Part shown: positions 25,551 through 34,904 of the stretch, in pieces
Position numbering within the stretch: the first letter of the stretch is position 1
Layout of the letters: each line of letters starts with the position of its first letter
Translations under genes and position numbers: made by a program
Notes under the pieces: generated by a model
Told to the model about the DNA's origin: nothing
Databases searched by the model: none
The model's input: only the letters and a program-made list of their open reading frames with translations
Source: Methanofollis fontis
GTDB taxonomy: Archaea; Halobacteriota; Methanomicrobia; Methanomicrobiales; Methanofollaceae
NCBI RefSeq assembly: GCF_004297185.1
Contig: NZ_PGCL01000003.1
Location: 372,001-436,000, forward strand
Direction of reading: 5' to 3'
DNA length: 64,000 nt

Positions 25551-25576
25551 CATCTTTTTTCCAGGACGGTTTTTTC
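25551..25576 (+). terminator. Double T-tract terminator after serS
   Basis: About 25-45 bp after the serS stop there are two T-runs, CTTTTTTCC and GGTTTTTTCC. They lie on the coding strand with no gene between them and the minus-strand tRNA. Tandem U-tracts are typical archaeal termination sites. Confidence 0.55.
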
Positions 25577-25747
25577 CGGTCTGACCCGCGGGACAGAGAC
25601 GGACACTCACTCCCGCACCTTTAGACTTTATTCAGGGCGCATGGGGAAGAGACAACTACACAAACAAAATATTCCAGAAGCACGAATAAAAATCATGGAT
25701 CACACGAATCCAGACAGCAGAAAACGTCACAGAAGAAGGTTTACGAG

Positions 25748-25820
25748 TGGGCCCGGTGCGACTCGAACGCACGACCTCCCGGTTATCAGCCGGGTGCACC
25801 ACCGACTATGCTACGGGCCC
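25748..25820 (-). tRNA. tRNA-Ile (anticodon GAU)
   Basis: The minus strand folds as a 73-nt tRNA without intron. The acceptor stem is GGGCCCG / CGGGCCC with discriminator A. The anticodon stem CCCGG / CCGGG encloses CTGATAA with anticodon GAT. The T arm GTGCG-TTCGAGT-CGCAC is perfect. The CCA tail is not encoded. A TATA-like TTTAAA at 25854-25859 lies about 35 bp upstream, leaving a short 5' leader for RNase P. Confidence 0.97.
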
Positions 25821-25931
25821 TGCTGGTGCCTGTAAATGTTGTATCCTCTTTGATTTAAAGGTTCCGCCAGGAGAGGGGTCTGGCTCTGGCCCCGGGACAA
25901 CATCCTTAAAGAAGGCGCCGGAGCAATACCA

Positions 25932-27719
25932 ATGGGACGGTTCGATATGGTGAAACAATATCTCCTTGGCAATGAAGCCATCGCACATGCCTGCTGTGAG
26001 GCAGGCATCGATTGTGCGACCGGATATCCAGGAACGCCCTCATCCGAGGTGATCGACACCCTTCGGGCACAGAAAGACCGGGATTTCTATATCGAGTGGT
26101 CTGTGAACGAGAAGGTGGCGTTCGAGAACGCCCTTGCCGCATCATGGTGCGGACAGCGCTCTCTCGTGACGATGAAGCATGTGGGCCTCAACGTGGCCGC
26201 CGATCCCCTGATGACGAGCGCCTATACGGGCGTGAAGGGCGGGTTCGTGATCCTCTCGGCAGACGATCCCTTCGCCCACTCCTCACAGAACGAGCAGGAC
26301 ACCCGGCGCTACGCCCATTTCGCCAAGATCCCCTGCATGAACCCCTCCTCTGTTCAGGAGGCGCATGACATGATGAAGGACGCCTTCAGCCTCTCCGAGC
26401 AGACCGGTCTGCCGGTGATCTTCCGGCCCACCACACGCATCTGCCACTCGAAGGGGGATGTCGAACTCGGGAAGATCGCAGACGACCACCGCATCGGCGC
26501 CTTTGAAAAGGATCCCCGACAGTATGTGGTCATCCCGGCCCACACCCGCGTCCTCCACAGGATCCTGAATGAAAAGCAGCCCATGGTCAGGAAGGCCGTG
26601 ATGGACCTCGGCTACAACACCGCCGAGGTGCGGGGCGAAATGGCCGTTGTTGCAAGCGGCATCGCCGCCGCCTATGCCACTGAGGTGCTCCCCCCCGATG
26701 TCTCCCTGATGAAGATCGGCTGTTTCCCGATCGATTCCGAGTGGATGGAGGAGTTTGTTCAGCAGCACCGTCTCGTGCTGGTGCTCGAGGAAGGGGCGCC
26801 GATTGTCGAGGAGCGACTCCGCCAGCTCTCCTGCGGGGTGGAAGTCCACGGCCAGATGAATGGTGCCGTCCCGAAGGAAGGGGAACTCTCCCCCGCCGCC
26901 GCTGCAGAGGCGATGGTGCGGGCCAAAATCCTCTCCTCCTCCCCCTTCAGCGCCCCCGCCCCGGCCGAAGGTCTCCCGCCGAGACCGCCGATCCTCTGTG
27001 CGGGATGCGCTCACCGGGCAATGTTCTATGCCATCAAACGGGTCTTCCCTGACGGCATCTTCCCCTCGGACATCGGGTGCTACACCCTCGGCCTCCAGCT
27101 CGGCACGGTGGACACCACCATCTGCATGGGGGCGTCGGTGACCGTGGGAAGCGGCATCGCCCACTCGGGCGAAAAGCGTCCGGTCGTCGCCACAATCGGG
27201 GACTCCACCTTCCTTCACACCGGCGTCCAGGGCCTCCTGAACGCCGTCTATAATGACGCCGATATGACGCTGGTCGTCCTCGACAACCGGATCACGGCGA
27301 TGACCGGTCACCAGCCCAACCCCTGCACCGGAAAGACGGCGATGGGCGAACCGAGCGTCCCGATATCCCTTGAAGCGCTCTGCCGGGCCTGTGGCGCCTC
27401 TTTTGTCGAGACGGTCGATCCCTACGACCTCCAGGGCACGATGGAGACATTGAAGACCGCCCGGGACCGTAGCGGGACAAAGGTGATCATCGCAAAACAG
27501 GCCTGCGTCATCACCTCCCGCCGGTCCGGGGTCAGGCGCGGCCGCTATGTCGTGGACGCCGATCTCTGCACCGCCTGCGGCGCCTGCCTGCGCTTCGGGT
27601 GCCCGGCGATCGGCAAGGACGGGGACGAAAAGGCAGAGATCAACGACCTCTGCAGTGGGTGCGGGGTCTGCGCGGCCATCTGCCCTGCCGGCGCCATAAG
27701 GAAGGAGGGACGCAAATGA
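25932..27719 (+). CDS. iorA: Indolepyruvate:ferredoxin oxidoreductase, alpha subunit
   Basis: This 595-residue thiamine diphosphate and iron-sulfur subunit of IorAB decarboxylates aryl pyruvates to aryl-acyl-CoA (or runs in reverse for aromatic amino acid synthesis), exchanging electrons with ferredoxin. The pyrimidine-binding part shows ATGYPGTPSSEVID. The ThDP part shows IGDSTFLHTGVQGL and VVLDNRITAMTGHQ. The C-terminus has two 4Fe-4S clusters, CTACGACLRFGCP and CSGCGVCAAICP. The start is ATG 25932, with GGAG about 9 nt before; MVKQYLLGNEA at 25947 is an alternative. It overlaps iorB by ATGA. Confidence 0.96.
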   Translation: MGRFDMVKQYLLGNEAIAHACCEAGIDCATGYPGTPSSEVIDTLRAQKDRDFYIEWSVNEKVAFENALAASWCGQRSLVTMKHVGLNVAADPLMTSAYTGVKGGFVILSADDPFAHSSQNEQDTRRYAHFAKIPCMNPSSVQEAHDMMKDAFSLSEQTGLPVIFRPTTRICHSKGDVELGKIADDHRIGAFEKDPRQYVVIPAHTRVLHRILNEKQPMVRKAVMDLGYNTAEVRGEMAVVASGIAAAYATEVLPPDVSLMKIGCFPIDSEWMEEFVQQHRLVLVLEEGAPIVEERLRQLSCGVEVHGQMNGAVPKEGELSPAAAAEAMVRAKILSSSPFSAPAPAEGLPPRPPILCAGCAHRAMFYAIKRVFPDGIFPSDIGCYTLGLQLGTVDTTICMGASVTVGSGIAHSGEKRPVVATIGDSTFLHTGVQGLLNAVYNDADMTLVVLDNRITAMTGHQPNPCTGKTAMGEPSVPISLEALCRACGASFVETVDPYDLQGTMETLKTARDRSGTKVIIAKQACVITSRRSGVRRGRYVVDADLCTACGACLRFGCPAIGKDGDEKAEINDLCSGCGVCAAICPAGAIRKEGRK

Positions 27720-28300
27720 GTGACAGTTATGACGTACTGATTGTCGGGATCGGCGGTCAGGGAACGATCCTCGCCTCGAACATCCTCGGCAACGCATGTC
27801 TTGCCGGAGAGATGCCGGTGCGGGGCGTGGAGACCCACGGCATGGCCCAGCGAGGCGGATCGGTCGAGAGTCATGTCAGGATCGGCGGGCGCCATGGCCC
27901 CCTGATCCCGGCAGGCGGTGCCGACCTGATGATCGCCCTCGACCTGCTGGAGGCGGTCCGCTACCGCCATTACCTCAAACCCGACGGGCAGATCATCGTG
28001 AACGACCGGACCGTTGTCCCCACATCGGTCTTCACCGCCAGACTCCAGATGCCGTCAAGAGAGGACCTCATCGCCGCCCTCGACGGTTACAGGATCACCG
28101 TGATCGATGCCGAGGCACTCGCCGCCGAGGCGGGAAACCCGATTGTCGGGAATGTGGTAATGCTCGGCGCCGCCTCCCGCCACCTCCCGCTCGGCGAACA
28201 ATTGCTCAGGGATGCGGTGGCGCGCTCGGTCCCGAAGAAGACGCAGGAGCTGAACCTGAAGGCCTTCGACCTCGGGCGGGCGGCTGCAGCCTTCGAATAA
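27716..28300 (+). CDS. iorB: Indolepyruvate:ferredoxin oxidoreductase, beta subunit
   Basis: The 194-residue partner of IorA belongs to the gamma-type 2-oxoacid oxidoreductase family. MSDSYDVLIVGIGGQGTILA is the family N-terminus. VRGVETHGMAQRGGSVESHV carries the conserved GMAQRGG segment, and NVVMLGAASRHLP the later one. A longer frame upstream lies inside iorA; the ATG at 27716 follows GGAGGGACGCAA and overlaps the iorA stop by 4 nt, so the subunits are translationally coupled. Confidence 0.96.
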   Translation: MSDSYDVLIVGIGGQGTILASNILGNACLAGEMPVRGVETHGMAQRGGSVESHVRIGGRHGPLIPAGGADLMIALDLLEAVRYRHYLKPDGQIIVNDRTVVPTSVFTARLQMPSREDLIAALDGYRITVIDAEALAAEAGNPIVGNVVMLGAASRHLPLGEQLLRDAVARSVPKKTQELNLKAFDLGRAAAAFE

Positions 28301-28340
28301 TCCGGGACCTCCGATACGGAACGGCAGTGGGAGATATCGC

Positions 28341-28775
28341 ATGAAGGCGGATTCCGGCATCATCCTGAAGATCGTCTCTGCATGGCCTGCAGAGGAGATC
28401 GTCGCCCTCTACCGGGCAGGCGGGTGGTGGCGGGATGAGTGGACGCCCGAAGGAATTGCACCCCTCATCAGCGGCAGTTTCTGCTTTGTCGTGGCCGTGG
28501 ACGGCGATCAGGCCGTCGGGATGGGGCGGGCGATCTCCGACGGCTGCTCTGACGCCTACCTGCAGGACATCGTTGTCCTCCCCGAATATCGGGGTTCCGG
28601 GATCGGCGGCGCCATACTCCGTGCGCTCGTCGAACACTGCCGGGAATCCGGACTGTCCTGGATCGGGCTCATCGCCCAGCCCGGGACGGTGACGTTTTAT
28701 GAACGCAGTGGCTTTTCCGTCATGGAAGGGCACATACCAATGCTTTTTGGAGAAGCAGATGCTGAAAATAGATGA
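28341..28775 (+). CDS. GNAT family N-acetyltransferase
   Basis: The 144-residue protein has the GNAT core. Strand 4 is AYLQDIVVLPEYRGSGIGGA, giving the acetyl-CoA loop Q/RxxGxG/A as RGSGIG. Strand 5 is LSWIGLIAQPGTVTFYERSG, with the C-terminal Tyr region FYERSGF. The substrate is unknown. It lies 40 bp after iorB on the same strand and overlaps the next gene by 17 nt, so it may be part of one transcript. Confidence 0.88.
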   Translation: MKADSGIILKIVSAWPAEEIVALYRAGGWWRDEWTPEGIAPLISGSFCFVVAVDGDQAVGMGRAISDGCSDAYLQDIVVLPEYRGSGIGGAILRALVEHCRESGLSWIGLIAQPGTVTFYERSGFSVMEGHIPMLFGEADAENR

Positions 28776-29688
28776 TTTTTCGCCGGTCACCCTTGAAGAT
28801 CGCGATTTTTTTCTGGACCTCTTTGCACAATACCCCCAGCAGCATTCTGATATGAGTTTCACGACGATGATGTGCTGGAACCACTATGCACACTACGAGT
28901 GGGCGGAGACAGACGGCGGTGTTGTGATCATGAGCACCATCGAAAACAACAGGACCTTCAGGGGACCGATCGGGCCCCGCAGCCCCGACGCACTCGAGGA
29001 AGTACTCGATCTCGCCGCCAGGGAGGGGTGCGACGCCCCCTACTATGTCTTCGATGAGGCCACCCTGGCATGGATTCGCTCCCTCTATCCGGGACTCAGG
29101 TTCGTCTCCGACAGGGACTTCGCCGATTATGTCTACCTCGCCTCAGAACTCGAGGAACTGCCGGGAAAACACTTCCTGACCATCAGAAAACACCTCAACC
29201 GCTTCAGGCGCGAATGCGATCCTGCAGTTGAGGCGATGGACAATGGCAACCTCGGCGAGGTCAGGGAGTTTCTCGAGAAATGGTGCGAGTGGCGGCATTG
29301 CGACGAATCGCCGGTGCTGGCCCGGGAGAAGGAGGCCGTCATCTACGCCATGAACCATTTCGAGGACCTCAACCTTTCCGGCCTCCTTATCCGTGCAGGG
29401 GAAACGATCAGGGGGATCAGCATCTATGACGCCCTCAATACCGACACCGCCCTTGTGCATTTTGAGAAGGGCCTGCCCGACTGCGAAGGGGTCTATAAGG
29501 CCGTCAATCAGGAAGCGGCCCACCGCCTTTCTGCACAATATATCTATATCAACCGTGAATCAGATGTGGGCGTGCCCGGTCTGCGTGAGGCCAAACTCCG
29601 CTACCACCCCCACCATATGGCAAAAGTATATATTGCAAAAAAAGATGAACTGCTGAACCGACAGAGAGGGAGGAAACAAAATGGCTGA
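28759..29688 (+). CDS. DUF2156 / phosphatidylglycerol lysyltransferase C-terminal-like protein
   Basis: The 309-residue soluble protein has a tandem-GNAT feel typical of DUF2156. It begins MLKIDDFSPVTLEDRDFFLD, has SDMSFTTMMCWNHYAHYEWA, and later GKHFLTIRKHLNRFRREC and YIYINRESDVGVPGLREAK, which resemble the C-terminal domain of aminoacyl-phospholipid synthases. A membrane flippase domain is absent. It may transfer an aminoacyl or acyl group; the acceptor is unknown. ATG 28759 follows GGAG by 6 nt and is preferred over the in-frame 28699. The end overlaps the flavodoxin gene by 8 nt. Confidence 0.8.
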   Translation: MLKIDDFSPVTLEDRDFFLDLFAQYPQQHSDMSFTTMMCWNHYAHYEWAETDGGVVIMSTIENNRTFRGPIGPRSPDALEEVLDLAAREGCDAPYYVFDEATLAWIRSLYPGLRFVSDRDFADYVYLASELEELPGKHFLTIRKHLNRFRRECDPAVEAMDNGNLGEVREFLEKWCEWRHCDESPVLAREKEAVIYAMNHFEDLNLSGLLIRAGETIRGISIYDALNTDTALVHFEKGLPDCEGVYKAVNQEAAHRLSAQYIYINRESDVGVPGLREAKLRYHPHHMAKVYIAKKDELLNRQRGRKQNG

Positions 29689-30211
29689 AAATACAAAAGA
29701 GAAGATTCTCATAGCCTATGCAAGCAGATATGGCTCAACACAGGAGATCGCGGAATCGATGGCCCGCATTCTTGAGGAGCAGGGCTTCGCAATCGACTGC
29801 ATGAATGTCATGGACGTCCGGGACATCGGCCCGTATGCAGCAGTTGTCGCAGGCAGCCCGATATATATGGGGAAATGGCTCGTTGAGGCCGTCGATTTTA
29901 TCAAACTTTTCAGAAACGATCTGAAGATCCGTCCACTCGCCATATTTGCGGTCGGTTACTCGATGAAGGAGGAGAGCGATGTGATCAGAAAATCGGCCAG
30001 GGCATCGATGAGCGAGGTCACGATGTATGTTCAGCCACAGGCCGAAGGCTTATTTGCCGGAAAATTCGATCCTGACACCATGTCTCAGGCCGACCTCCAG
30101 ATTATGAAGATGGCCGGGGCGGTGCCCGGGGATGCACGGGACTGGACGATGATCGGGAACTGGACACGGGCATTGCCGTCGATCCTCTTCACCCTCGAAC
30201 CAGAGGATTAG
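29681..30211 (+). CDS. Flavodoxin-domain protein (protoporphyrinogen oxidase HemG-like)
   Basis: The 176-residue flavodoxin-fold protein has the FMN phosphate loop as IAYASRYGSTQEIAESMA. AAVVAGSPIYMGKWLVEAV fits the HemG/flavodoxin_5 family, in which this GSPIYMGKW segment is characteristic. FAVGYSMKEE follows, with a C-terminal extension. It would be an FMN-dependent oxidoreductase in the cytoplasm. In methanogens heme biosynthesis is often incomplete, so the role is uncertain. SD GGGAGG lies about 7 nt before the ATG. Last gene of the iorAB-to-flavodoxin run. Confidence 0.85.
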   Translation: MAENTKEKILIAYASRYGSTQEIAESMARILEEQGFAIDCMNVMDVRDIGPYAAVVAGSPIYMGKWLVEAVDFIKLFRNDLKIRPLAIFAVGYSMKEESDVIRKSARASMSEVTMYVQPQAEGLFAGKFDPDTMSQADLQIMKMAGAVPGDARDWTMIGNWTRALPSILFTLEPED

Positions 30212-30302
30212 GCCAGCAGCGGAACTCTCTTTTCATATTTTTAGACGACCGATGCTATCCGGTGGTGACCGCCCCCCTATCCCAGAGCATTTTTTCGTAT
30301 TT

Positions 30303-31475
30303 TCAGGAGGCGGGTGCGGAGAACCACAGGCGGAGTATCACCGCACATAACAGGGTGCCCCCGAATCCGACCAGCCCTCCGAGATAAAACACCCATTCGA
30401 TGGAGACGAGGTCCATGATCAGACCGCCGACAATGGGGGCGATGATCATCCCGGCAGACATCGCCGTGTTGTAGGCCCCCATCGCCGTACCCATGCCATG
30501 CTCCCTGCCGGCGACCACGACCATCGCCATGATCGCCGGTTGCTGGAGAGCGCTGCCGATGCCGATCAGGGCCGAGAGGGCCAGAAGCACCAGAAATGAT
30601 GCAGAAAACGGCAGGGCCACCAGTGCCGCCGACGACACCGCCGAACCGATGACAATGAGCAGGATTTTCTCCCGCCGATCGGCAATATCGCCAAAAGGCG
30701 TCTGGAGAAGGGCGATCAGAAATATATTCACGGTGAGCAGGATCCCGGTCTCCGACGGGGTGATCTCATGGATGGGGCCGTAAAGCGGCAGAAACACCAT
30801 CAGTCCACCCCGGCCGATGGCGTTGAAGAGGGTGAATGCGAGCAGGCCGGCGACGACAGGAATGCCGAGAAGGGATCGGATTGACCCCCGCCCGGTTCCA
30901 GACGGTTCTGCCTGAGAAACCGATTTTTCCGGGAGAAAGAGCAGGATGATCACAAAGGCGAATGCCGTGAGCACCGCCATCACGATAAAGGCCGAACTGA
31001 AACCGAAGGTGTCGTTGAGCACCCCGCCAATGAAGGGGCCCGACCCCATCCCGAGAAAGAGGGAGACCTGGAAACGGCCCATCAGCCCGCCCTCCCTGCC
31101 GTCCTGCGCCATCTCCCCCACATAGGCCATGGCGATCGGGACGACCATGGCAGAGGCGGCGCCATGGAGGAGTCGGACAACCGTGAGGCTCAGAACATCG
31201 CCTGCGGTGATGTAGCCGAACGAAAGGATGGTGTAGGCGAGGAGACCGGCAGCGATGAACTTTTTTCTGCCGTGCCGGTCGGAGAGACTTCCGACAATCG
31301 GCATGAACACCGCCCGCGAGAAGGCGAAGGCGGAGAAGATCACCCCCACCCAGAGACCGGTCGCCCCGAGATTTCCGGCATAGATCGGCAGGAGCGGGGC
31401 GACGATCCCGAGACCGAGCATCGCCGCAAACACCGAGACGAAGAGGATGAGAAAGAGCTGCCTGTTTGTGTCCAT
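30303..31475 (-). CDS. Major facilitator superfamily transporter (drug efflux type)
   Basis: The 390-residue protein has 12 predicted membrane helices. MFS motif A is GSLSDRHGRKKFIAAGL, and a second copy lies in the C-terminal half, FGDIADRREKILL. VVRLLHGAASAMVVPIAMAY is the helix-4/5 antiporter-type segment. It most likely exports small hydrophobic compounds with proton exchange; the substrate is not readable. It is unrelated in detail to the MFS gene at 5.3 kb. It lies 81 bp downstream of polB on the same strand, and no regulator is adjacent. Confidence 0.9.
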   Translation of the reverse strand: MDTNRQLFLILFVSVFAAMLGLGIVAPLLPIYAGNLGATGLWVGVIFSAFAFSRAVFMPIVGSLSDRHGRKKFIAAGLLAYTILSFGYITAGDVLSLTVVRLLHGAASAMVVPIAMAYVGEMAQDGREGGLMGRFQVSLFLGMGSGPFIGGVLNDTFGFSSAFIVMAVLTAFAFVIILLFLPEKSVSQAEPSGTGRGSIRSLLGIPVVAGLLAFTLFNAIGRGGLMVFLPLYGPIHEITPSETGILLTVNIFLIALLQTPFGDIADRREKILLIVIGSAVSSAALVALPFSASFLVLLALSALIGIGSALQQPAIMAMVVVAGREHGMGTAMGAYNTAMSAGMIIAPIVGGLIMDLVSIEWVFYLGGLVGFGGTLLCAVILRLWFSAPAS

Positions 31476-31556
31476 GACTACCCCCGATTCGATCTGCTGA
31501 TGCGGATCAGCGGGGACGACCGGAAAAAGGAGCTGAAACGAGCATCCTGAGAGGGA

Positions 31557-33992
31557 TCAGAAATCAAACAGGGTCGTCCTGGTAGGGTCCACATCATGCC
31601 AGCTCCAGCCGAGCGCCTCGATGATCCGTTCGATCGGCTGCCGGATCGTCTTTTCAAGCATCGTTTCCCAGTCCACCACGAATTCAGGGGGCACCTGATC
31701 GGCATACTCGAAGGCGATCACATCGGTCTGCGGATATTTTGCCGAGACATGACTGATATACACCCTTTTTGGCTTGCTGCCCCGTTTGAAATCGGTGCCG
31801 AGATGGGTGTTGGCATAGATCGCCCCCCTGATATGGGCGTCCTTTGTCTCATACTCCTCAAGCGCCTTGCCGATCCCGCCCGGAATCCCGGCCTCGTCGA
31901 GCGAGTAGCCGCCCCGCCGGTAGGTCCGGATCACCCCGCCGAGGTATGACTTCACCTCGGATAGACCCGCACCCTTCAGGATCAGCTCCATCACGTGCTG
32001 CTGCACCTCGCGCGTGATCTGCGGCGAGTCGCTCCGCCGCATCTCAAAGCCCACGATATCGATCGTGTCGGCGCTCACCCCCTCCTTCCAGACAAGGTGA
32101 CCGGCATAGCGCTTTTTCCGTCCGGCCTGGAAAAAGCGTTCATAGACCTTCTCGAACTTGATGGAGAAGTAGTGGCGATCGGCGTTCAGCACCCGCTTTG
32201 AAAACTCTGAATAGCTCCCATTCAGGCGTTCCTCGATGGAGCGGGCGATCCGGATCGTCTCCTCCAGGTCGCCCTTCGGGAGCTCCACCATGCAGGAGTC
32301 GGTGTCGCCATAGATCACCGCGTACCCCATGGCGGTGATCACCTCACGCGTGTGCCCGATGATCGCCCTCCCAACCGAGGTGACGGCGGCGCCGATCTCC
32401 CGGTCATAGAGGCGGAACCGCGAATAGCCGGAGACACCGTAATAGGTGTTCATGATCACCTTGATCACGCCCTGCTGCAGGTCGAGCAGGGTATAGGCGT
32501 CCGATCCATAGGGGTGGGCGTTGCGCCGCCGTTTCAGGTCGTCCCGCTCCTCCATCAGTTCGGCGATGATGCTCCGCGTCAGCCCGTCCGGGCTCTTCCT
32601 GAAGCGTATCCCGTTTGGCGCCCGGAGTTCCCCCTGCGGGTCCTTTGTCTCGGGCGAGGCGTTGATAGTCATCATCGCCATCGGGTAGAGGGACTTGAGG
32701 TCGAGCACCACCACATTCTCCTTCAGCCCCAGGGTCGGTTCAAAGACCGTCGCACCCTCGAACTCGTCAGCGACCACATTCCCCTTCGAGGGGAGCACAA
32801 AACGGCCGTGCGCCTTTCTGAGGATGTAGATGTCGATGACGTTCGAGGAGTTCAGGGTCCGGTCGAGGGGGACACCCACATAGCGGGCGATCATCCGGTA
32901 GAAATCAACAATACTGTTCTTCTCGTTGATCCGCACGCAGAGCTCGACGTCGGTGGTGTTGTACTCCACAAGCCGGACAGGGTCATCGTGCCAGAGGTCG
33001 CTGATTGTCCCGGTATATCGGACCTTCCGCTCCCCGATCTCCTCTTCGGCGATGGCGTCGAGCCTGTAGGACTCCTTCTGACTCGGCTGAAGTTTCTTGT
33101 AGGCGGTCAGGAGGTCAAAGAGCGCCCTGCCGCGCACCGCCGCCCGTTCTGTCATGCCGGGGAGGCGGGAGAGGTCGGACGGCACAAGCCCGAGCGTCTC
33201 CATCCGCTGTGTGATATAGGGAAAATCGAAATCGGTAAAGTTCCAGCCGGAGAGGATATCCGGATCTTTTTCCCGGATATAGGCCACAAACGCCCGCAGC
33301 ATCGCCTCCTCGCTCTCATAGGTGCAGACGACATGTCCGTCCTTCCCCTTCCAGAGGCAGCCGTTCTGTTCCGTCCAGCGTTCTGAGAAATCCGGTGCGG
33401 TGCCGGACGAACACAGCAGGAAGGTGGTATAGGACGCCTCGAAGGAGTCCCAGCAGGTGATGCAGATGATGGCGTCCCGTCCGGGTTCGGGGAACCCCCG
33501 GATGTCCTCGCACTCGATATCGATGAAACACAGCCTCGCCGGTGCATCGACGTCCTCCGTCACCACCGCGGTATAATCCGAGATCTCAGAGGGGACCGAA
33601 ACGCCGCCGGTGAGACCGGCATCGATCATATAGCGCGTCGCAAACGGGATGTCCGCCTCGAAGTGACGGGAAAACAGGTTCCTGATGTCGCGGACATCGG
33701 TCGGCCTGCTAACATAGAGGCGGCGGAGGTCCTCGCCCTTTATCGAACGGTAGGAGGCGTCATCAATACCGGTGACCTGGGAGGGGAGCCGCTTTCGCTC
33801 TGTCTCCTCTGCCGGCACATAGAGATAGGGGCGAAAGCCCGTCACCTGCAGGTGCACCGCCCCTCCGTCGGGCCGCCGCCCGAAGATATGGATCACCGGA
33901 CCTGTCCCGGTGACCGAGTATTCCACCTGGTTGATCCCGATCCTGATCCCCTCGGGTTCGGCCGGTATGAGCGTCGCCTGAGAATCAGACAT
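31557..33992 (-). CDS. polB: DNA polymerase family B
   Basis: This 811-residue replicative-type polymerase has proofreading. The exonuclease motifs are all present: CFIDIECEDI (Exo I), WNFTDFDFPYI (Exo II) and EYNTTDVELC (Exo III). The polymerase motifs are DLKSLYPMAMM (A), KVIMNTYYGVSGY (B) and YGDTDS (C). No intein interrupts motifs A-C, where inteins often occur in archaeal PolB. The ATG at 33992 overlaps the mdh gene by 8 nt, so it is coupled to a metabolic gene. Confidence 0.97.
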   Translation of the reverse strand: MSDSQATLIPAEPEGIRIGINQVEYSVTGTGPVIHIFGRRPDGGAVHLQVTGFRPYLYVPAEETERKRLPSQVTGIDDASYRSIKGEDLRRLYVSRPTDVRDIRNLFSRHFEADIPFATRYMIDAGLTGGVSVPSEISDYTAVVTEDVDAPARLCFIDIECEDIRGFPEPGRDAIICITCWDSFEASYTTFLLCSSGTAPDFSERWTEQNGCLWKGKDGHVVCTYESEEAMLRAFVAYIREKDPDILSGWNFTDFDFPYITQRMETLGLVPSDLSRLPGMTERAAVRGRALFDLLTAYKKLQPSQKESYRLDAIAEEEIGERKVRYTGTISDLWHDDPVRLVEYNTTDVELCVRINEKNSIVDFYRMIARYVGVPLDRTLNSSNVIDIYILRKAHGRFVLPSKGNVVADEFEGATVFEPTLGLKENVVVLDLKSLYPMAMMTINASPETKDPQGELRAPNGIRFRKSPDGLTRSIIAELMEERDDLKRRRNAHPYGSDAYTLLDLQQGVIKVIMNTYYGVSGYSRFRLYDREIGAAVTSVGRAIIGHTREVITAMGYAVIYGDTDSCMVELPKGDLEETIRIARSIEERLNGSYSEFSKRVLNADRHYFSIKFEKVYERFFQAGRKKRYAGHLVWKEGVSADTIDIVGFEMRRSDSPQITREVQQHVMELILKGAGLSEVKSYLGGVIRTYRRGGYSLDEAGIPGGIGKALEEYETKDAHIRGAIYANTHLGTDFKRGSKPKRVYISHVSAKYPQTDVIAFEYADQVPPEFVVDWETMLEKTIRQPIERIIEALGWSWHDVDPTRTTLFDF

Positions 33993-34854
33993 CCAGATCC
34001 CTGCAGATTTCCTGGAGGAACATCGCCGCTTCATCGAGTTTCCGGCGCTCCCATGCGTCCAGGTCCCATTCGACGATTCGGGTGATCCCCTCCTTTCCGA
34101 TCATGGCCGGAAGACCAATGGAAAGCCCGGAATAACCATACTCGCCATCGACGATGCACGAACAGGGGATCACCTCGCTGCTCCTCCTGCCGAGCACCGC
34201 CTCGATCAACCTGACCACATGTGCTGCAGGACCAAAGACGGTTCCCCCCTTGCCGCGGATCACCTCCATGCTTGCCCCCTGCAGGAAACGCAGGATCTCT
34301 TCCCGCTGCCCCTCCGGCACCGGCGTATCCAGCCTTGAGAAGACCGGCACCTGATGCTCGCCGTGCTCACCGAGCACCGTCGCCGTGCCGCCGATACCCT
34401 CCGCGGCAATCCTGCAGCCGAACCGTGCGCTGTCCAGCTGCCCGCCAAAGCCGATGCAGCGTGAAGGTTCGAGATCAAGGCATCGGTGCAGGTAGTAGTT
34501 GTTCATGTCCATCGGGTTGGTGATGGTGATCAGGACCCCCCCGAAGGACGGGAGATGTCTGCAGCAGTCGTCTAGCACCGGGATGTTTGCACTCAGAAGG
34601 TCTGCCCTCGTCTTTGTATCCGGAGAGCGGGGCCGTCCGGCGGCGAACACACATACGTCCGCATCCCGCATCAGGAGGGGATCGGTCTCCACGGTCACAT
34701 CATAGGCGGCATGGGAGAGATCGAGCACCTGCGCGCGTTCGAGGGGCTTGACGGCGTCACACACAACAATCTCGTCGAATAGCCCCAGCGCAGCAGATAG
34801 GAAGGCCACTTCACCGCCGACCCGTCCGGTGCCGATCACTGCGAGGCTGGTCAT
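33985..34854 (-). CDS. mdh: Malate/lactate dehydrogenase family protein
   Basis: The 289-residue NAD(P)-dependent 2-hydroxyacid dehydrogenase shows the dinucleotide loop MTSLAVIGTGRVGGEVA with an acidic residue at the end of strand 2 (VVCDAVKP). AAGRPRSPDTKTRADLL is the mobile loop region, ITNPMDMNNYYLH follows, and the catalytic His is in VLGEHGEHQVPVF. It probably interconverts malate and oxaloacetate in the partial reductive TCA path of methanogens. Substrate choice between malate and lactate is not certain. It diverges from pyrD over a 50-bp AT-rich promoter. Confidence 0.9.
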   Translation of the reverse strand: MTSLAVIGTGRVGGEVAFLSAALGLFDEIVVCDAVKPLERAQVLDLSHAAYDVTVETDPLLMRDADVCVFAAGRPRSPDTKTRADLLSANIPVLDDCCRHLPSFGGVLITITNPMDMNNYYLHRCLDLEPSRCIGFGGQLDSARFGCRIAAEGIGGTATVLGEHGEHQVPVFSRLDTPVPEGQREEILRFLQGASMEVIRGKGGTVFGPAAHVVRLIEAVLGRRSSEVIPCSCIVDGEYGYSGLSIGLPAMIGKEGITRIVEWDLDAWERRKLDEAAMFLQEICRDLDV

Positions 34855-34875
34855 ATGATCCTTCTATGGGTATGC

Positions 34876-34888
34876 TAATAATAAATAA
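34876..34888. promoter_or_regulatory. AT-rich core promoter between mdh and pyrD
   Basis: TAATAATAAATAA is the only AT-rich element in the 50-bp gap. It is centred about 23 bp before the pyrD ATG (34905) and about 28 bp before the mdh ATG (34854). It can therefore serve as box A in both directions, with a leaderless pyrD mRNA. This parallels the shared box between secG and the amidohydrolase. Confidence 0.45.
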
Positions 34889-34904
34889 CCACAATCTCTT
34901 TTGG

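Noticed and set aside
26283-27797. Long open frame of about 500 codons on the minus strand opposite iorA
   Set aside because: It is exactly antisense to a well-recognised enzyme in GC-rich sequence, has Gly/Asp/His-rich composition without any fold pattern, and has no SD or promoter.
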